Counted from the first letter of the stretch, positions 26,101 through 34,999 are shown. The stretch is DNA of 64,000 nt from an uncultured Clostridia bacterium (GCA_934631025.1 CAKTXR010000003.1:51588-115587), one strand, 5' to 3'. Notes: generated by a model not told the origin, from the letters alone. Program-made: numbers and translations.

Positions 26101-26394
26101 ATGTTCGAAGACAAGACTCTGGTTTGCCGTGAGTGCGGCAAGGAATTCGTGTTCACCGCGTCCGAGCAGCAGTTCTATGCTGACAAGGGCTTCCAGAACG
26201 AGCCCGGCCGCTGCCCCGCCTGCCGCGCCGCTCGCCGCGCTGCCGGCGGCCAGACCCGCAACACCGAGCGTCAGATGTACGACGTCATCTGCGACGGTTG
26301 CGGCCGTCCCACCCAGGTTCCGTTCCAGCCCCGCGGCGATCGTCCCGTCTACTGCCGCGACTGCTTCGATCAGCAGCGCGCTTCCCGCTATTAA
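26101..26394 (+). CDS. Zinc-ribbon domain protein with four CxxC pairs
   Basis: Start at the ATG at 26101 behind AGGAGGG; 97 residues. The first half is the probable zinc-ribbon domain (LVCRECGKEFVFTASEQQFY ... CPACR). The second half contains CDGCGR and YCRDCF, the CxxC module common in small clostridial and chlorofluxal proteins. Two zinc sites are expected. The function is unknown, possibly nucleic-acid binding. It is transcribed alone, has a terminator, and its promoter region contains the phased repeats, so it may be tightly regulated. Confidence 0.85.
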   Translation: MFEDKTLVCRECGKEFVFTASEQQFYADKGFQNEPGRCPACRAARRAAGGQTRNTERQMYDVICDGCGRPTQVPFQPRGDRPVYCRDCFDQQRASRY

Positions 26395-26441
26395 TTGAGC
26401 GGACAGGACGCACACGCGACTGTTTAACTGAATCGCGAAAG

Positions 26442-26476
26442 GCGAGCAGGGATTTTTCGTCCCCGCTCGCTTTTTT
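26442..26476 (+). terminator. Terminator of the zinc-ribbon gene
   Basis: GCGAGCAGGGA pairs with TCCCCGCTCGC across a 7-base loop, followed by six T (26471-26476). Confidence 0.9.
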
Positions 26477-26715
26477 ATGCGCTTTTGGGGGCTGACCGGC
26501 ATCGTCGGGAATGGCCGCACGCTCCGCAGCGAGAATCGCGTTCAGGCAAATGACGCTGCCAAAGCCAAAATGGCGACAATGAGCGCCGTTGACCGCTTCA
26601 GGACGCGCGCTATCCGCACGATTTCCACAGACCGGCCTCCCTTGCGCCGCAAACAGCTTCGAACGACGTTCCCTCCGATCTGAAACGACAGAGCAGACAA
26701 CTTTTGAAATACATA
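26477..26715. other. Gene-free spacer before the methyltransferase gene
   Basis: About 240 bases with no gene, hairpin or clear promoter that I can support. Only the AAAGGTGAA ribosome binding site of the next gene lies at its end. Confidence 0.45.
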
Positions 26716-26728
26716 AAGGTGAATATTC

Positions 26729-27478
26729 ATGAACTATCAGGACATAAACGCACAGACCATCGATCAGTGGATCGAGGAGGGCTGGGAATGGGGACAGCCC
26801 GTATCGCACGAAGCGTATCTGGCCGCGCTCAAGGGCCGCGCGCCGATCTTCCTCACGCCCACGAAGCCCGTGCCCGACGCGTGGCTGGGCGACGTGAAGG
26901 GCAGGCGCGTGCTGGGGCTGGCCAGCGGCGGCGGGCAGCAGATGCCCCTGCTCACGGCGATGGGCGCGCGCTGCACCGTGCTCGACTATTCGCCCCGCCA
27001 GCTCGAAAGCGAGCGCATCGTGGCCGCGCGCGAAGGCTATTCCATCGAGATCGTGCGCGCCGATATGACGAAGCCGCTGCCCTTTGCGGACGAAGCGTTC
27101 GATCTCATCGTGCATCCCGTGTCGAACTGCTATGTGGAGTCGGTCGAGCCGATCTTCCGCGAGTGTTATCGCGTACTGAAGAAGGGCGGCGCGCTGCTCA
27201 GTGGGCTGGACAACGGCATAGCCTTCATGTTCGACAACGACGAGGAGCGGCTCGTCAACACCTTCCCCTTCAATCCGCTCAAAAATCCCGAGCAGATGGC
27301 GCAGCTTGAAGCCGACAACAGCGGCGTGCAGTTCTCGCACACGATGGAGGAGCAGCTGGGCGGCCAGCTCCGCGCGGGCTTCACGCTGGTCGATCTGTAC
27401 GAGGACACCAGCGGCAGCGGCAATCTGCACGCGCACAACATCCCCACGTTCATCGCCACGCGCGCCGTCAAGCGCTGA
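26729..27478 (+). CDS. Class I SAM-dependent methyltransferase
   Basis: 249 residues. A Rossmann-type SAM-binding motif LGLASGGGQQM (about residues 55-65), the acidic loop VLDYSPRQLE, ADMTKPLPFADEAFD (motif II) and the post-motif ECYRVLKKGGALL are present, as in UbiE/COQ5-like and methyltransferase-11 domains. The N-terminal 45 residues with trp-rich IEEGWEWGQP are typical of a clostridial subgroup of unknown substrate. Single gene with its own ribosome binding site and a terminator. Confidence 0.85.
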   Translation: MNYQDINAQTIDQWIEEGWEWGQPVSHEAYLAALKGRAPIFLTPTKPVPDAWLGDVKGRRVLGLASGGGQQMPLLTAMGARCTVLDYSPRQLESERIVAAREGYSIEIVRADMTKPLPFADEAFDLIVHPVSNCYVESVEPIFRECYRVLKKGGALLSGLDNGIAFMFDNDEERLVNTFPFNPLKNPEQMAQLEADNSGVQFSHTMEEQLGGQLRAGFTLVDLYEDTSGSGNLHAHNIPTFIATRAVKR

Positions 27479-27487
27479 TTATATGCC

Positions 27488-27533
27488 AAAGCGCCCGAAC
27501 ACCGCCGTAAAAAGCCGTGTTCGGGCGCTTTTT
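27488..27533 (+). terminator. Terminator of the methyltransferase gene
   Basis: AAAGCGCCCGAACAC pairs with GTGTTCGGGCGCTTT around a 14-base loop; T-rich end. The same hairpin, read on the minus strand, contains a peptide-like stretch discussed in the findings. Confidence 0.88.
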
Positions 27534-27704
27534 GAGCGCTTGTTTCGGAAGTCCGCGCCTGAATCAGGCCGCCGGCTCTGGAAGCGGTGAAATTCAAGTC
27601 CAGAAAAATACGCCTGTCTCAAAACGGCATATTCCGTCAACCCTTAGCCGCCTGATTTGTCGAAAAAGCAGCGGACTTTCCGTCCACGAGCTTTGAAGCG
27701 CGCC

Positions 27705-28352
27705 TTACCCCAGCAGCAGCTTTTCCAGCTCCTCCGCCGTATCGACGATGGCGTCCGCGCCGCTTTCCTCCAGCAGAGTGCGCGTGCGGAAGCCCCACGT
27801 CACGCCGATTGTGCGGCAGCGCGCGTTTTTGCCGGCCAGTATGTCCTGCGCGCCGTCGCCCACCATGACGCTCTCCTCGGGCGAAACGCCCAGCCGCTTC
27901 ATCGCCTCGATCAGCTCGTCGGGCGCGGGCTTGTGGGCGACGCCCTCATTTTCGCCGACCGCCGTGTCGAACGCATCGCCAAAGTGCAGGCGGCAGATGT
28001 CCTTCACCGCCGCTTCGTATTTGTTGGAAACGACCGCGCACTTGATCCCCGCGCCGTGCAGCGCCGCCAGCAGAGAAACAATGCCGGGATAGGGCTTCGT
28101 CGTGTCGTTCATATGCACGCTGTAATGCGCGCGGAAGGCATTGAGCAGCGCGTTTGTCCGCGCGTCGTCCTCCGCCGCGCCGATCGCATGGGCGCACATC
28201 CACTTGACGCCGTTGCCCACCAGCTCGCGCACCTCGTCGACCGTTTTGCGCGCATGGCCGGTCTGCACAAGCGCCGCGTTGAGCGACGCGGCCAGATCGT
28301 CCAGCGTCGACAGGATCGTCCCGTCCAGATCAAACATGACGGCCTTAATCAT
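27705..28352 (-). CDS. HAD-family phosphatase (phosphoglycolate phosphatase-like)
   Basis: Start taken at 28352 (MIKAVMFDLDG); 215 residues. Motif I is FDLDGTI (nucleophile Asp), motif II VVSNKYEAA with Ser, motif III Lys in AHKPAPDELIEAMKRL and motif IV MVGDGAQD. The helical cap follows motif I, as in Gph/PgmB-type HAD enzymes. Substrates may be phosphoglycolate, sugar phosphates or other small phosphates. An alternative start 7 codons upstream has no ribosome binding site. Its promoter overlaps the end of the AraC gene. Confidence 0.88.
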   Translation of the reverse strand: MIKAVMFDLDGTILSTLDDLAASLNAALVQTGHARKTVDEVRELVGNGVKWMCAHAIGAAEDDARTNALLNAFRAHYSVHMNDTTKPYPGIVSLLAALHGAGIKCAVVSNKYEAAVKDICRLHFGDAFDTAVGENEGVAHKPAPDELIEAMKRLGVSPEESVMVGDGAQDILAGKNARCRTIGVTWGFRTRTLLEESGADAIVDTAEELEKLLLG

Positions 28353-28398
28353 CGTCTTTTCGTATCCTTTCATGCCAGTTTTTCAATGTGTTTTCTCA

Positions 28399-28427
28399 AT
28401 TATAGCGGCAAAACGCGCGCCTTTCAA
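28399..28427 (-). promoter_or_regulatory. Sigma-A promoter of the HAD phosphatase gene
   Basis: Minus strand TTGAAA (28422-28427), 17 bases, TATAAT (28399-28404). The -35 overlaps the last codons of the araC-like gene. Confidence 0.88.
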
Positions 28428-29263
28428 GTCTCTTCCTGTTGATTTGACGCGCGCTCCTGAAGCGGTGTTCTGCCGAAGAAGCGCCGGAACGCGCTCGAAA
28501 AGTAGCCCGCCTGATTGTAGCCGACCGAGCGCGCCACTTCTTCGACCGGCAGATCGGTTCGATGCAGCAGCGCGCGTCCCCGCTTCAGCCGCACCGCTAT
28601 GAGATAATCGCTGGGCGAAAGACCGCGCTTTTCGCGGAACACCTTATAAAGATATTTCGCCGAAATGCCGGCTGCCGCCGCCGCGTCCTCCACGCCGATA
28701 GCGCGATAGTAGTTTTCCTCGATAAAGCGCGCGGCCAGATCGGCATAGCGCCGCCGAACATCCCGCTCGGGGCGAACGGGCGGCCTGAGCGCACAGTGCC
28801 GCGCCATGACGTGATAGAAGAAGCTCAGCATCCGGCAGGGCGGGTATTCGCCCTCATCGCCGCCGAACACCATGCGCTCAAACTCATCCTCCAGCCCCAT
28901 AACGCCCGGACAGTCGAATACATGATTGCGCGCCTCAAAGCCAAAGCTCGAGAGCACATCGTTTGCGCGCGCGCCGCCCAGCGCGATCCAGTACTGCATC
29001 CAGTCGCCCTCTTCAAAGACGCAAAAGGAATACGGCTCCCCCGCCGCGATGAGAAACCCCTGACCCGCCGATAGAGATATGCCGTTATACGCGCCCCGTC
29101 CCTTGAAAAGAAAGTGCAGCACGACGCGCTTTGACAGCACGTTGTCCACATGAAAGCCGGACGCGGGCTGGCTGCACCCGATCTCGCGCACGAAAAAATC
29201 CTCCGGCCAGTGTTCCTCACAGATATTGGCCGCGAGATGATTCAGTTCAAGTCGCCTGAGCAT
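28424..29263 (-). CDS. AraC-family transcriptional regulator
   Basis: I take the ATG at 29263 (MLRRLELN), 8 bases after GGGAGG; two upstream ATGs at 29269 and 29284 are less likely because the -10 box lies on the most distal one. About 279 residues. The N-terminal half is a cupin-type sensor domain (FHVDNVLSKRVVLHFLFKG, SAGQGFLIAAGEPYSF). The C-terminal two helix-turn-helix motifs include AAAAAGISAKYLYKVFREKRG and VARSVGYNQAGYFSSAFRRFFG. It is divergent from a GH42-like gene with phased half-sites between them, so it very likely activates that gene in response to a sugar. Confidence 0.9.
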   Translation of the reverse strand: MLRRLELNHLAANICEEHWPEDFFVREIGCSQPASGFHVDNVLSKRVVLHFLFKGRGAYNGISLSAGQGFLIAAGEPYSFCVFEEGDWMQYWIALGGARANDVLSSFGFEARNHVFDCPGVMGLEDEFERMVFGGDEGEYPPCRMLSFFYHVMARHCALRPPVRPERDVRRRYADLAARFIEENYYRAIGVEDAAAAAGISAKYLYKVFREKRGLSPSDYLIAVRLKRGRALLHRTDLPVEEVARSVGYNQAGYFSSAFRRFFGRTPLQERASNQQEET

Positions 29264-29282
29264 ACGCATCGCCTCCCGACCC

Positions 29283-29311
29283 ATTATAGCACAGATTCGG
29301 CGTGATTTTTA
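29283..29311 (-). promoter_or_regulatory. Promoter of the AraC-type regulator
   Basis: Minus strand TATAAT (29283-29288), preceded by TGTGC, and a poor -35 (TAAAAA) at 17 bases. The -35 overlaps the distal GCGTGATT half-site, which would allow autoregulation. Confidence 0.6.
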
Positions 29312-29328
29312 TACTTTTTCGCGTGATT
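29300..29328. promoter_or_regulatory. Candidate AraC-type operator: two GCGTGATT half-sites 21 bp apart
   Basis: Direct repeats GCGTGATT at 29300-29307 and 29321-29328. The 21-base period equals two helical turns, the arrangement recognised by AraC-family activators. The proximal copy ends 6 bases before the -35 of the GH42-like gene. Confidence 0.7.
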
Positions 29329-29334
29329 AATTTC

Positions 29335-29363
29335 TTTACATTCTCCGCGCCGTCTGATATATT
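29335..29363 (+). promoter_or_regulatory. Promoter of the GH42-like gene
   Basis: TTTACA (29335-29340), 17 bases, TATATT (29358-29363), just downstream of the half-sites. Confidence 0.85.
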
Positions 29364-29398
29364 GAAGACAGCGATCAAACAAAAAGGGAGTGTTTTTT

Positions 29399-31372
29399 AT
29401 GGTCAGACTGATCCGCAGGCGCGGCCTGCCCTTCGTGGAAATCGGCGGCGAGGTCGTCGCCCCGGCGGCGTTTCGATCCTATCGTCCCAAGCCGGACAAC
29501 ATATCGCTGAGCCAGCGCTGCGGCCTCAGGCTCTATCAGTTCATCGTCAGCGGCCTGCCCTGCACCAACCGCTCGCCCTATTCCCTCTTCGGCGAGGTCT
29601 GGACGGGCGAGGATCAGTACGACTTTGCCGCATTCGACAGGCAGTACGAGATGTTCCGCCGGTTCGCGCCGGACGGCTATTACAACATCATGATCCAGCT
29701 GGACACGCGCCCGTGGTGGAAGGACGCGCATCCCGATCTGCCCTATGATTCCTACGCCCACATCACCGAGCTGGCGCTGTGCGAGGAATGGAAACAGGCC
29801 GCCGCGCGGTATCTGCGCGCATTCATCGCCTATGCCGAGGAAAAATACGGCGACCGCATCGCGGGCTACAGCTTCTGCGCCGGGCTGTCCACGGAATGGT
29901 TCGACGAGACGCTCTACAAGCCCGATTACGACCGCAGCGGCTCGCTCACAGAAAAGGCGTGGCGCAGGCTCACTGGCGACGAAAACGCCGCTCTTCCCAC
30001 AATGGCCTCGATGGAGAGCGGCGAGACGAGCCTGCGCGCGCCGTCCTCGAGCGACTTTAAGTTCCTCGAGATGTGCGCGAACGCCACAGCCGATCTGGTC
30101 TGCTTCTTCGCCGCCGAGGCGCAGAAAACACTGGCGCACAAGAAGCCGCTCGGCCTTTTCTACGGCTACACCGACATGGACAATCAGATCTACTGGAACA
30201 CCAACGCCTACGAGAAGGCCTGGCGCAGCCCGGACATCGACATGCTCTATTCGCCCGCGGCCTATCGCGACAACCGCTTCTTTACCGGCGTGAGCTCCTA
30301 TCAGTACACAGTCGATTCAATCGCGCTGCACAATAAGCTCTATGTCCACGAAAACGACCACCGCACCGATCTGGCGCGCTTTCCGCTCGAGAGCGGCGTG
30401 ATCCTTCAGGACTGCTACGCGAGCTTCGAGGAATGGCGCGAGGTATTCCGGCGCGAGCTGTGCAACGTCATGCAAAAGCGCGCGGGCTTCTGGTGGTTCG
30501 ATTTCTTCGGCGGCTATTACAACGCCCCCGAGTACGAACGGGAGCTGGCCTTCCAGAAGAAGATCTACGATCAGCTGGCCGAGGGCGAGCGCCATTCCAA
30601 TTCGGAAATCGCCGTGTTCATCGACCCCATGTCGTTCAACTGCACGAAGGAGCTTTCGCGCCTGTGCAGCGATCTGGGCCGCGTCAGCGTCAACGCGCTG
30701 CTGCGCTGCGGCGCGCCGTTCGATCTGTACAACCTCAGCGACATAACGCTGATCGACAAATCGCAATATAAGATGTACGTTTTCCTGAACGCCTTCATCA
30801 TGCCGGAGGACATACGCGCCTATATCCACAACGAGCTTTCCGACAGGCTGACCGTGTTCCTTTACGGCAACGGCATGGCGCGCGGGGATTCGTTCGACAT
30901 TGCAAACACCGCCGAGCTGTGCGGCATGACCATTGAGGAAATCGATTCGTCCAAGCCGCTCAAGGCCGACTATCTGGGCGAGACGTTCGGCTTTACAAAG
31001 CACATCCGGCCGCTGTTCGCCGTGAAAGACGCCGCCGCCGAGCCGCTCGCCCGCTATGAAAACGGCGAAATCTGCGCCGCGATAAAGGGCCATGCCGCCT
31101 ACTGCGCAATGGCCCCCGTGCCGTGGACGCTCTGGCGCGATCTGGCGCGGCGCGCAGGCGTTCACATCTACAGCGAGCAGGGCAGCGGCACGGCGATCTG
31201 TTCCCAGTTCGTCTCGGCCTACACCACGCTCACCGAGGACTGCACGCTGCACATGAAGGAGGACGGCGTTTACCGCGATGTGTTCAGCGGCGAAACGTAC
31301 GAAACTGAGCATAAAGAACTGCGCTATCACGCAAAGAAGGGCCGCGTGATGCTGTTCATGCGGGAGGAATAG
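29399..31372 (+). CDS. GH42-like (clan GH-A) glycoside hydrolase, first copy
   Basis: Start at 29399 (MVRLIRRRGL) behind AAAGGGAG; 657 residues, no signal peptide. A barrel of about 400 residues precedes a region resembling the trimerisation and C-terminal domains of GH42 beta-galactosidases (SRLCSDLGRVSVNALLRCGAPFDLYNLSDI). Candidate catalytic residues by position are Glu166 in LSTEWFDE and Glu318 in VHENDHRTD, about 150 residues apart as in GH42. A paralogue-like protein is encoded at 37199. The family assignment is tentative. Divergent AraC regulator and phased operator suggest sugar-induced expression. Confidence 0.72.
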   Translation: MVRLIRRRGLPFVEIGGEVVAPAAFRSYRPKPDNISLSQRCGLRLYQFIVSGLPCTNRSPYSLFGEVWTGEDQYDFAAFDRQYEMFRRFAPDGYYNIMIQLDTRPWWKDAHPDLPYDSYAHITELALCEEWKQAAARYLRAFIAYAEEKYGDRIAGYSFCAGLSTEWFDETLYKPDYDRSGSLTEKAWRRLTGDENAALPTMASMESGETSLRAPSSSDFKFLEMCANATADLVCFFAAEAQKTLAHKKPLGLFYGYTDMDNQIYWNTNAYEKAWRSPDIDMLYSPAAYRDNRFFTGVSSYQYTVDSIALHNKLYVHENDHRTDLARFPLESGVILQDCYASFEEWREVFRRELCNVMQKRAGFWWFDFFGGYYNAPEYERELAFQKKIYDQLAEGERHSNSEIAVFIDPMSFNCTKELSRLCSDLGRVSVNALLRCGAPFDLYNLSDITLIDKSQYKMYVFLNAFIMPEDIRAYIHNELSDRLTVFLYGNGMARGDSFDIANTAELCGMTIEEIDSSKPLKADYLGETFGFTKHIRPLFAVKDAAAEPLARYENGEICAAIKGHAAYCAMAPVPWTLWRDLARRAGVHIYSEQGSGTAICSQFVSAYTTLTEDCTLHMKEDGVYRDVFSGETYETEHKELRYHAKKGRVMLFMREE

Positions 31373-31404
31373 TAGCGCTTTCCGCAATAAAGCGCATAAA
31401 ACGC

Positions 31405-31448
31405 CCGCCGCGCACTCCGAAACCAACGGATGCGCGGCGAGCGCTCTT
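31405..31448. terminator. Terminator between the GH42-like and heparinase-type genes
   Basis: CGCCGCGCA pairs with TGCGCGGCG, with an inner CCG/CGG pair. T-rich flanks exist on both sides, so it probably serves both converging genes. The 100 bases after it hold nothing recognisable. Confidence 0.7.
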
Positions 31449-31551
31449 TATATGCTTTTTCAGGGTACACTTCAAAAGGGAAAGCCCGTCATTTCGAGTG
31501 AATTTGCCGCGGTTCTCGAAGAGAACTTGAATGTCTTAGGTTTAACAGCGC

Positions 31552-33468
31552 TCAATCAGAGCCTTCAGGCGCGGAAATGGCGCTCACCCGGTCTTTCGCC
31601 ATGCGGTATTCCAGCGTCCAGCCGTCGCTCGCGGCCTTCTCGCGGCGGGTGAGCGTCAGCCGCCAGAGCGACTTCTGCTGCCAGATGCGCTCGAGCTTGG
31701 AATCATTGAACGGCTTTTCCTCGACGGAAGCGGTAAACAGCTGCGGATCGTATCTCAGCTCCAGCTGGCCGATCACGGCGCGGCCCTCCTCGAGCTGCGG
31801 CGCTGCGGCGCACAGGAGCGGCACGCGCGTGGGCTGATCGCAGACGCTCAGGCGCACCTCGTCATGCACGGAGATCGTATTGGCGGCGCGGTCGAACACG
31901 AACTCGCGGCGATAGGCCTCGGCCTTCGCTTCGGGCACATAGGCCGCCGCCATATCGAGCGCGAAATCCATGGTTTTCCCATCGTCCGAATAGGACACGT
32001 CGCGCGCGGCGTATTCCCTGCCCTCGTGCTGATCGCAGCCGTTCAGCACGGCGGTGTTATGCCAGCCGGACTGCATCGACCAGATTGTATAGCGCTCCGC
32101 GCTGAATGTCTTTTTGGTATACTCGCCCACGCCCGCATCCACAATGGCCGGCTCGCCGCCCGCATAGAGCACGTAATTGCCGATGTCGTTGTGGTTGTGG
32201 CTCTCGGCGTTGCAGCCGCCCTTGGCCGCGAGGAACAGCCCGTCGAAGCGGTTCTCCGCCGTGCGCGCCGTGGCGACCTGTATGCCGCCGAACCAGTGGC
32301 CGAGCGAGGCCGTGTCCGACTGATCGGCATAGAGACTCTCGTCCCAGTCGAAGAGCGCGCGCAGCGTCCGTTGGGTGTAATAGGTGCCCTTGATCAGGCT
32401 CTGATCGGGGCGGCGCGCGCGATTATGCGCCAGCCGCATCCGGCCGAACTGCCACAGCGCGTCGTTGCCGGTCTTTTTCGCCACGCGCATGAGCACCTCT
32501 TCGCAGCAATCGCCGATCCGCATGGGCGCGTCGGCAAAGTTGACGAAATAGTCGCCCGCGATGTGGACGTGGCGGATGTAGTCGGCCATGTTGCGGATCA
32601 GCGGCTCGTTAAAGAGATTGACCTTGCCGTTCGTGGCCTCCTCGTACATCTCGAGGACGTCCATCATGGACGCGCCGGCCACGCCGAAATAGCTCGGCCC
32701 CTCGTCGCAGCCGCCGTCCTCGGCATAGAAATCGAGGAAGCGCTGCGCGGAGCGGCCGATCTTGCGCGCGAGGTTCACGCGCATCTCCTCGTCCCGGCAG
32801 GCGATGAGCGCGGCGGCCAGCACGTTTTCGTTGATCCAGGGGTTCCAGTTGTTGACCGGATTGTTGTGCCCCAGCCCCATCCAGAAATAGTCCACGCGGG
32901 TCAGATACGGGATGAAGATGCGTTTTTCAATTTCGTATTCGATTCTGTCCGGAATTTCGCAGCTGATCTCGCGCAGCTGATCGCCCAGGAAATAGAGCGT
33001 CCAGGCCATGGTCGCGCCGGTCTCGGCGGCGAAGAGATCGAGCGTGATCTTTTCATGCTCGACGTCCACCAGCGCGTGATTCGGCGCGCTGTAATCGCCC
33101 CGATGCGCGGGGATGGCCCATGTGGTCTCCTCGCAGATCGCCCAGATTCCATTGACGATCTGGTCGATAAAGCGCCCCTTGTGTTCGATGCACTCGGCTG
33201 CGACCAGCGTCCTCAGCCGGCCGCGATGTTCAAAGTGAACCTTTTCAAAATGCGAGCGATTGCCCGTCTTGGCGTATTCCATAAAGAGCGTGGCCGGCAG
33301 CGCTTCCCAGGGCTTTTCATTCAGCCATTCCGCGCGCCCCACGATGGAGTTGACCGCTTCCTGCGGCAGCTTATCCCAGCCCGACTCGCCATATTTCGGG
33401 AACGGATGATAGTCCGCCCGACTGAGCAGCATGGTTTCGATATGCTCCGTCGCTTCTCTGATCGTCAT
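31552..33468 (-). CDS. Heparinase II/III family polysaccharide lyase-like protein
   Basis: Start at 33468 (MTIREATEH) behind AGGAGGGG; 638 residues, no signal peptide. An N-terminal alpha-helical toroid (about residues 1-330) contains NNPVNNWNPWINENVL. The beta-sandwich follows, with the signature AESHNHNDIGNYVLYAGG. This layout is that of PL12/PL15/PL17/PL21-type lyases, which cleave uronic-acid polysaccharides such as heparin, alginate or acidic exopolysaccharide by elimination. Being cytoplasmic, it probably works on imported oligouronides. It is a single gene with its own consensus promoter. Confidence 0.88.
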   Translation of the reverse strand: MTIREATEHIETMLLSRADYHPFPKYGESGWDKLPQEAVNSIVGRAEWLNEKPWEALPATLFMEYAKTGNRSHFEKVHFEHRGRLRTLVAAECIEHKGRFIDQIVNGIWAICEETTWAIPAHRGDYSAPNHALVDVEHEKITLDLFAAETGATMAWTLYFLGDQLREISCEIPDRIEYEIEKRIFIPYLTRVDYFWMGLGHNNPVNNWNPWINENVLAAALIACRDEEMRVNLARKIGRSAQRFLDFYAEDGGCDEGPSYFGVAGASMMDVLEMYEEATNGKVNLFNEPLIRNMADYIRHVHIAGDYFVNFADAPMRIGDCCEEVLMRVAKKTGNDALWQFGRMRLAHNRARRPDQSLIKGTYYTQRTLRALFDWDESLYADQSDTASLGHWFGGIQVATARTAENRFDGLFLAAKGGCNAESHNHNDIGNYVLYAGGEPAIVDAGVGEYTKKTFSAERYTIWSMQSGWHNTAVLNGCDQHEGREYAARDVSYSDDGKTMDFALDMAAAYVPEAKAEAYRREFVFDRAANTISVHDEVRLSVCDQPTRVPLLCAAAPQLEEGRAVIGQLELRYDPQLFTASVEEKPFNDSKLERIWQQKSLWRLTLTRREKAASDGWTLEYRMAKDRVSAISAPEGSD

Positions 33469-33493
33469 GGAAATCCCCTCCTCTTCACTCGAC

Positions 33494-33522
33494 ATGATAA
33501 CCGCCTTTTCGCCGCTTGTCAA
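33494..33522 (-). promoter_or_regulatory. Sigma-A promoter of the lyase gene
   Basis: Minus strand TTGACA (33517-33522), 17 bases, TATCAT (33494-33499). Confidence 0.85.
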
Positions 33523-33552
33523 TACGATTTTGTAAATCCTTGCATGCGATCG

Positions 33553-33581
33553 TTGCCAAAGCCGCGCCCGCCTGCTATAAT
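33553..33581 (+). promoter_or_regulatory. Sigma-A promoter of the MATE gene
   Basis: TTGCCA (33553-33558), 17 bases, TATAAT (33576-33581) with TGC before the -10. Confidence 0.88.
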
Positions 33582-33636
33582 GATGAACGGTTTTACAACA
33601 CGCAGCGAAATGTACATCGGAAACGGAGTTTTTGCC

Positions 33637-34989
33637 ATGCTGGTTCGCGACAAATCGTTCTATAAGACCTTCCTGCGCCTGTGCGTCACGCTGATGCTCG
33701 AGCAGGCCGTCATACTCAGCGTCAATCTGGCCGACAACCTGATGCTCGGCTCCTATTCCGAGGCGGCGCTCTCCGGCGTGGCCGCGGTCAATCAGATCCA
33801 GTTCGTGCTCCAGCAGCTGGTGTACGCCGTCAGCAACGCCATGATCGTGCTGGGCAGCCAGTACTGGGGGCAGAAGCGCGTGGAAGAGGTGCGCCGCCTG
33901 TCCTCGATCGGCCTGCGCGCGGGACTGCTCATCGCGCTGCTGCTCTTCATCGCGGTGAGCCTTTTCCCGAACGCCGCGCTGGCGCTGTTCACCGATTCCG
34001 CCGCCATCGCCGCCGAGGGCATGAAGTATCTCTCCATCATCCGCTTCAGCTATCTGTTCTTCGCCGCGACCACCGTCATGCTGGGCACGATGCGCATTGC
34101 CGAATCGGTTCGCATCGCGCTGCGCGTGTCGGTCGTGGCGCTGATCGTCAACGTGGCGATCAACTATCTGCTCATCGCCGGCCACTTCGGCGCGCCGGAA
34201 ATGGGCGTGCGCGGCGCGGCCATCGGCACGCTGATCGCGCGCATCGTCGAGTTTGTCATCGTGGCGCGTCACCTGTTCAGGAAGGAAAAATCGCTCGCGA
34301 TGAAGCCGCGCGATTATCTCTCCATCGACCGCGCCATGCTGCGCGATTTTATCCGCGTGGGCACGCCGGTCATCATCACCGCCGGACTGTGGGGCGTTTC
34401 AAACGCGCTGCAAACGGTCATACTGGGGCATCTGAGCGACAGCGCCATCGCCGCGCAGTCGATTTCCTCCACAATCTTCCTGCTGCTCAAATCCACCTCG
34501 GTGGGCGCGGCTTCGGCGGCGGCCATCATCATCGGACGGGCGGTCGGCGCGGGCGATATGCCGAAGATCCGCGCCTACGCCCGCACGCTGCAATGCCTGT
34601 TCGTCGGCGTCGGCCTTGTGCTGGGGCTGATCATGTTCGTCATCCGCATCCCGCTGCTGAGCGTCTATCAGGTGTCCGACGAAACGCGCGCGCTGGCCAA
34701 TTCCTACATGATCATCCAGAGCGTCGTGCTCTTCACCATGTCCTATCAGATGCCGGTCAACACGGGCATCATCCGCGGCGGCGGCGACACGCGCTTTGCG
34801 ATGATCCTCGATCTGGTGAGCATCTGGGGCATCGTCATGCCGGTCTCGCTGCTCGCGGCGTTCGTGTGGAAGCTCTCCCCCATCGCCGTAATCATCTGCC
34901 TGAATGCCGATCAGTGCTTCAAGTGCATCCCCGCCTGCATCCGCGCGAACAGCTACAAGTGGATCAAAAACCTGACCCGCAGCGCCTGA
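33637..34989 (+). CDS. MATE family efflux transporter
   Basis: Start at 33637 (MLVRDKSFYK) behind ACGGAG; an ATG 8 codons upstream is possible. 450 residues with about 12 hydrophobic segments in two related halves. Typical MATE features are VNLADNLMLGSYSEAALSGVAAVNQ in the first half, LIVNVAINYLLIAG and GVRGAAIGTLIAR, and the second half starting RVGTPVIITAGLWGVSNALQTVILG. Such proteins export drugs or metabolites using Na+ or H+ gradients. The cargo cannot be inferred. It stands alone between a promoter and a strong terminator. Confidence 0.92.
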   Translation: MLVRDKSFYKTFLRLCVTLMLEQAVILSVNLADNLMLGSYSEAALSGVAAVNQIQFVLQQLVYAVSNAMIVLGSQYWGQKRVEEVRRLSSIGLRAGLLIALLLFIAVSLFPNAALALFTDSAAIAAEGMKYLSIIRFSYLFFAATTVMLGTMRIAESVRIALRVSVVALIVNVAINYLLIAGHFGAPEMGVRGAAIGTLIARIVEFVIVARHLFRKEKSLAMKPRDYLSIDRAMLRDFIRVGTPVIITAGLWGVSNALQTVILGHLSDSAIAAQSISSTIFLLLKSTSVGAASAAAIIIGRAVGAGDMPKIRAYARTLQCLFVGVGLVLGLIMFVIRIPLLSVYQVSDETRALANSYMIIQSVVLFTMSYQMPVNTGIIRGGGDTRFAMILDLVSIWGIVMPVSLLAAFVWKLSPIAVIICLNADQCFKCIPACIRANSYKWIKNLTRSA

Positions 34990-34999
34990 ATATAAACGC

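Noticed and set aside
31864..33636. Long upstream extension of the MATE frame
   Set aside because: The extension is antisense to the lyase gene; the consensus promoter at 33553-33581 and ribosome binding site place the true start at 33637.
33469..34272. N-terminal extension of the lyase frame by 268 codons
   Set aside because: It runs through the promoter at 33494-33522 and opposite the MATE gene; AGGAGGGG and ATG at 33468 give a normal start.
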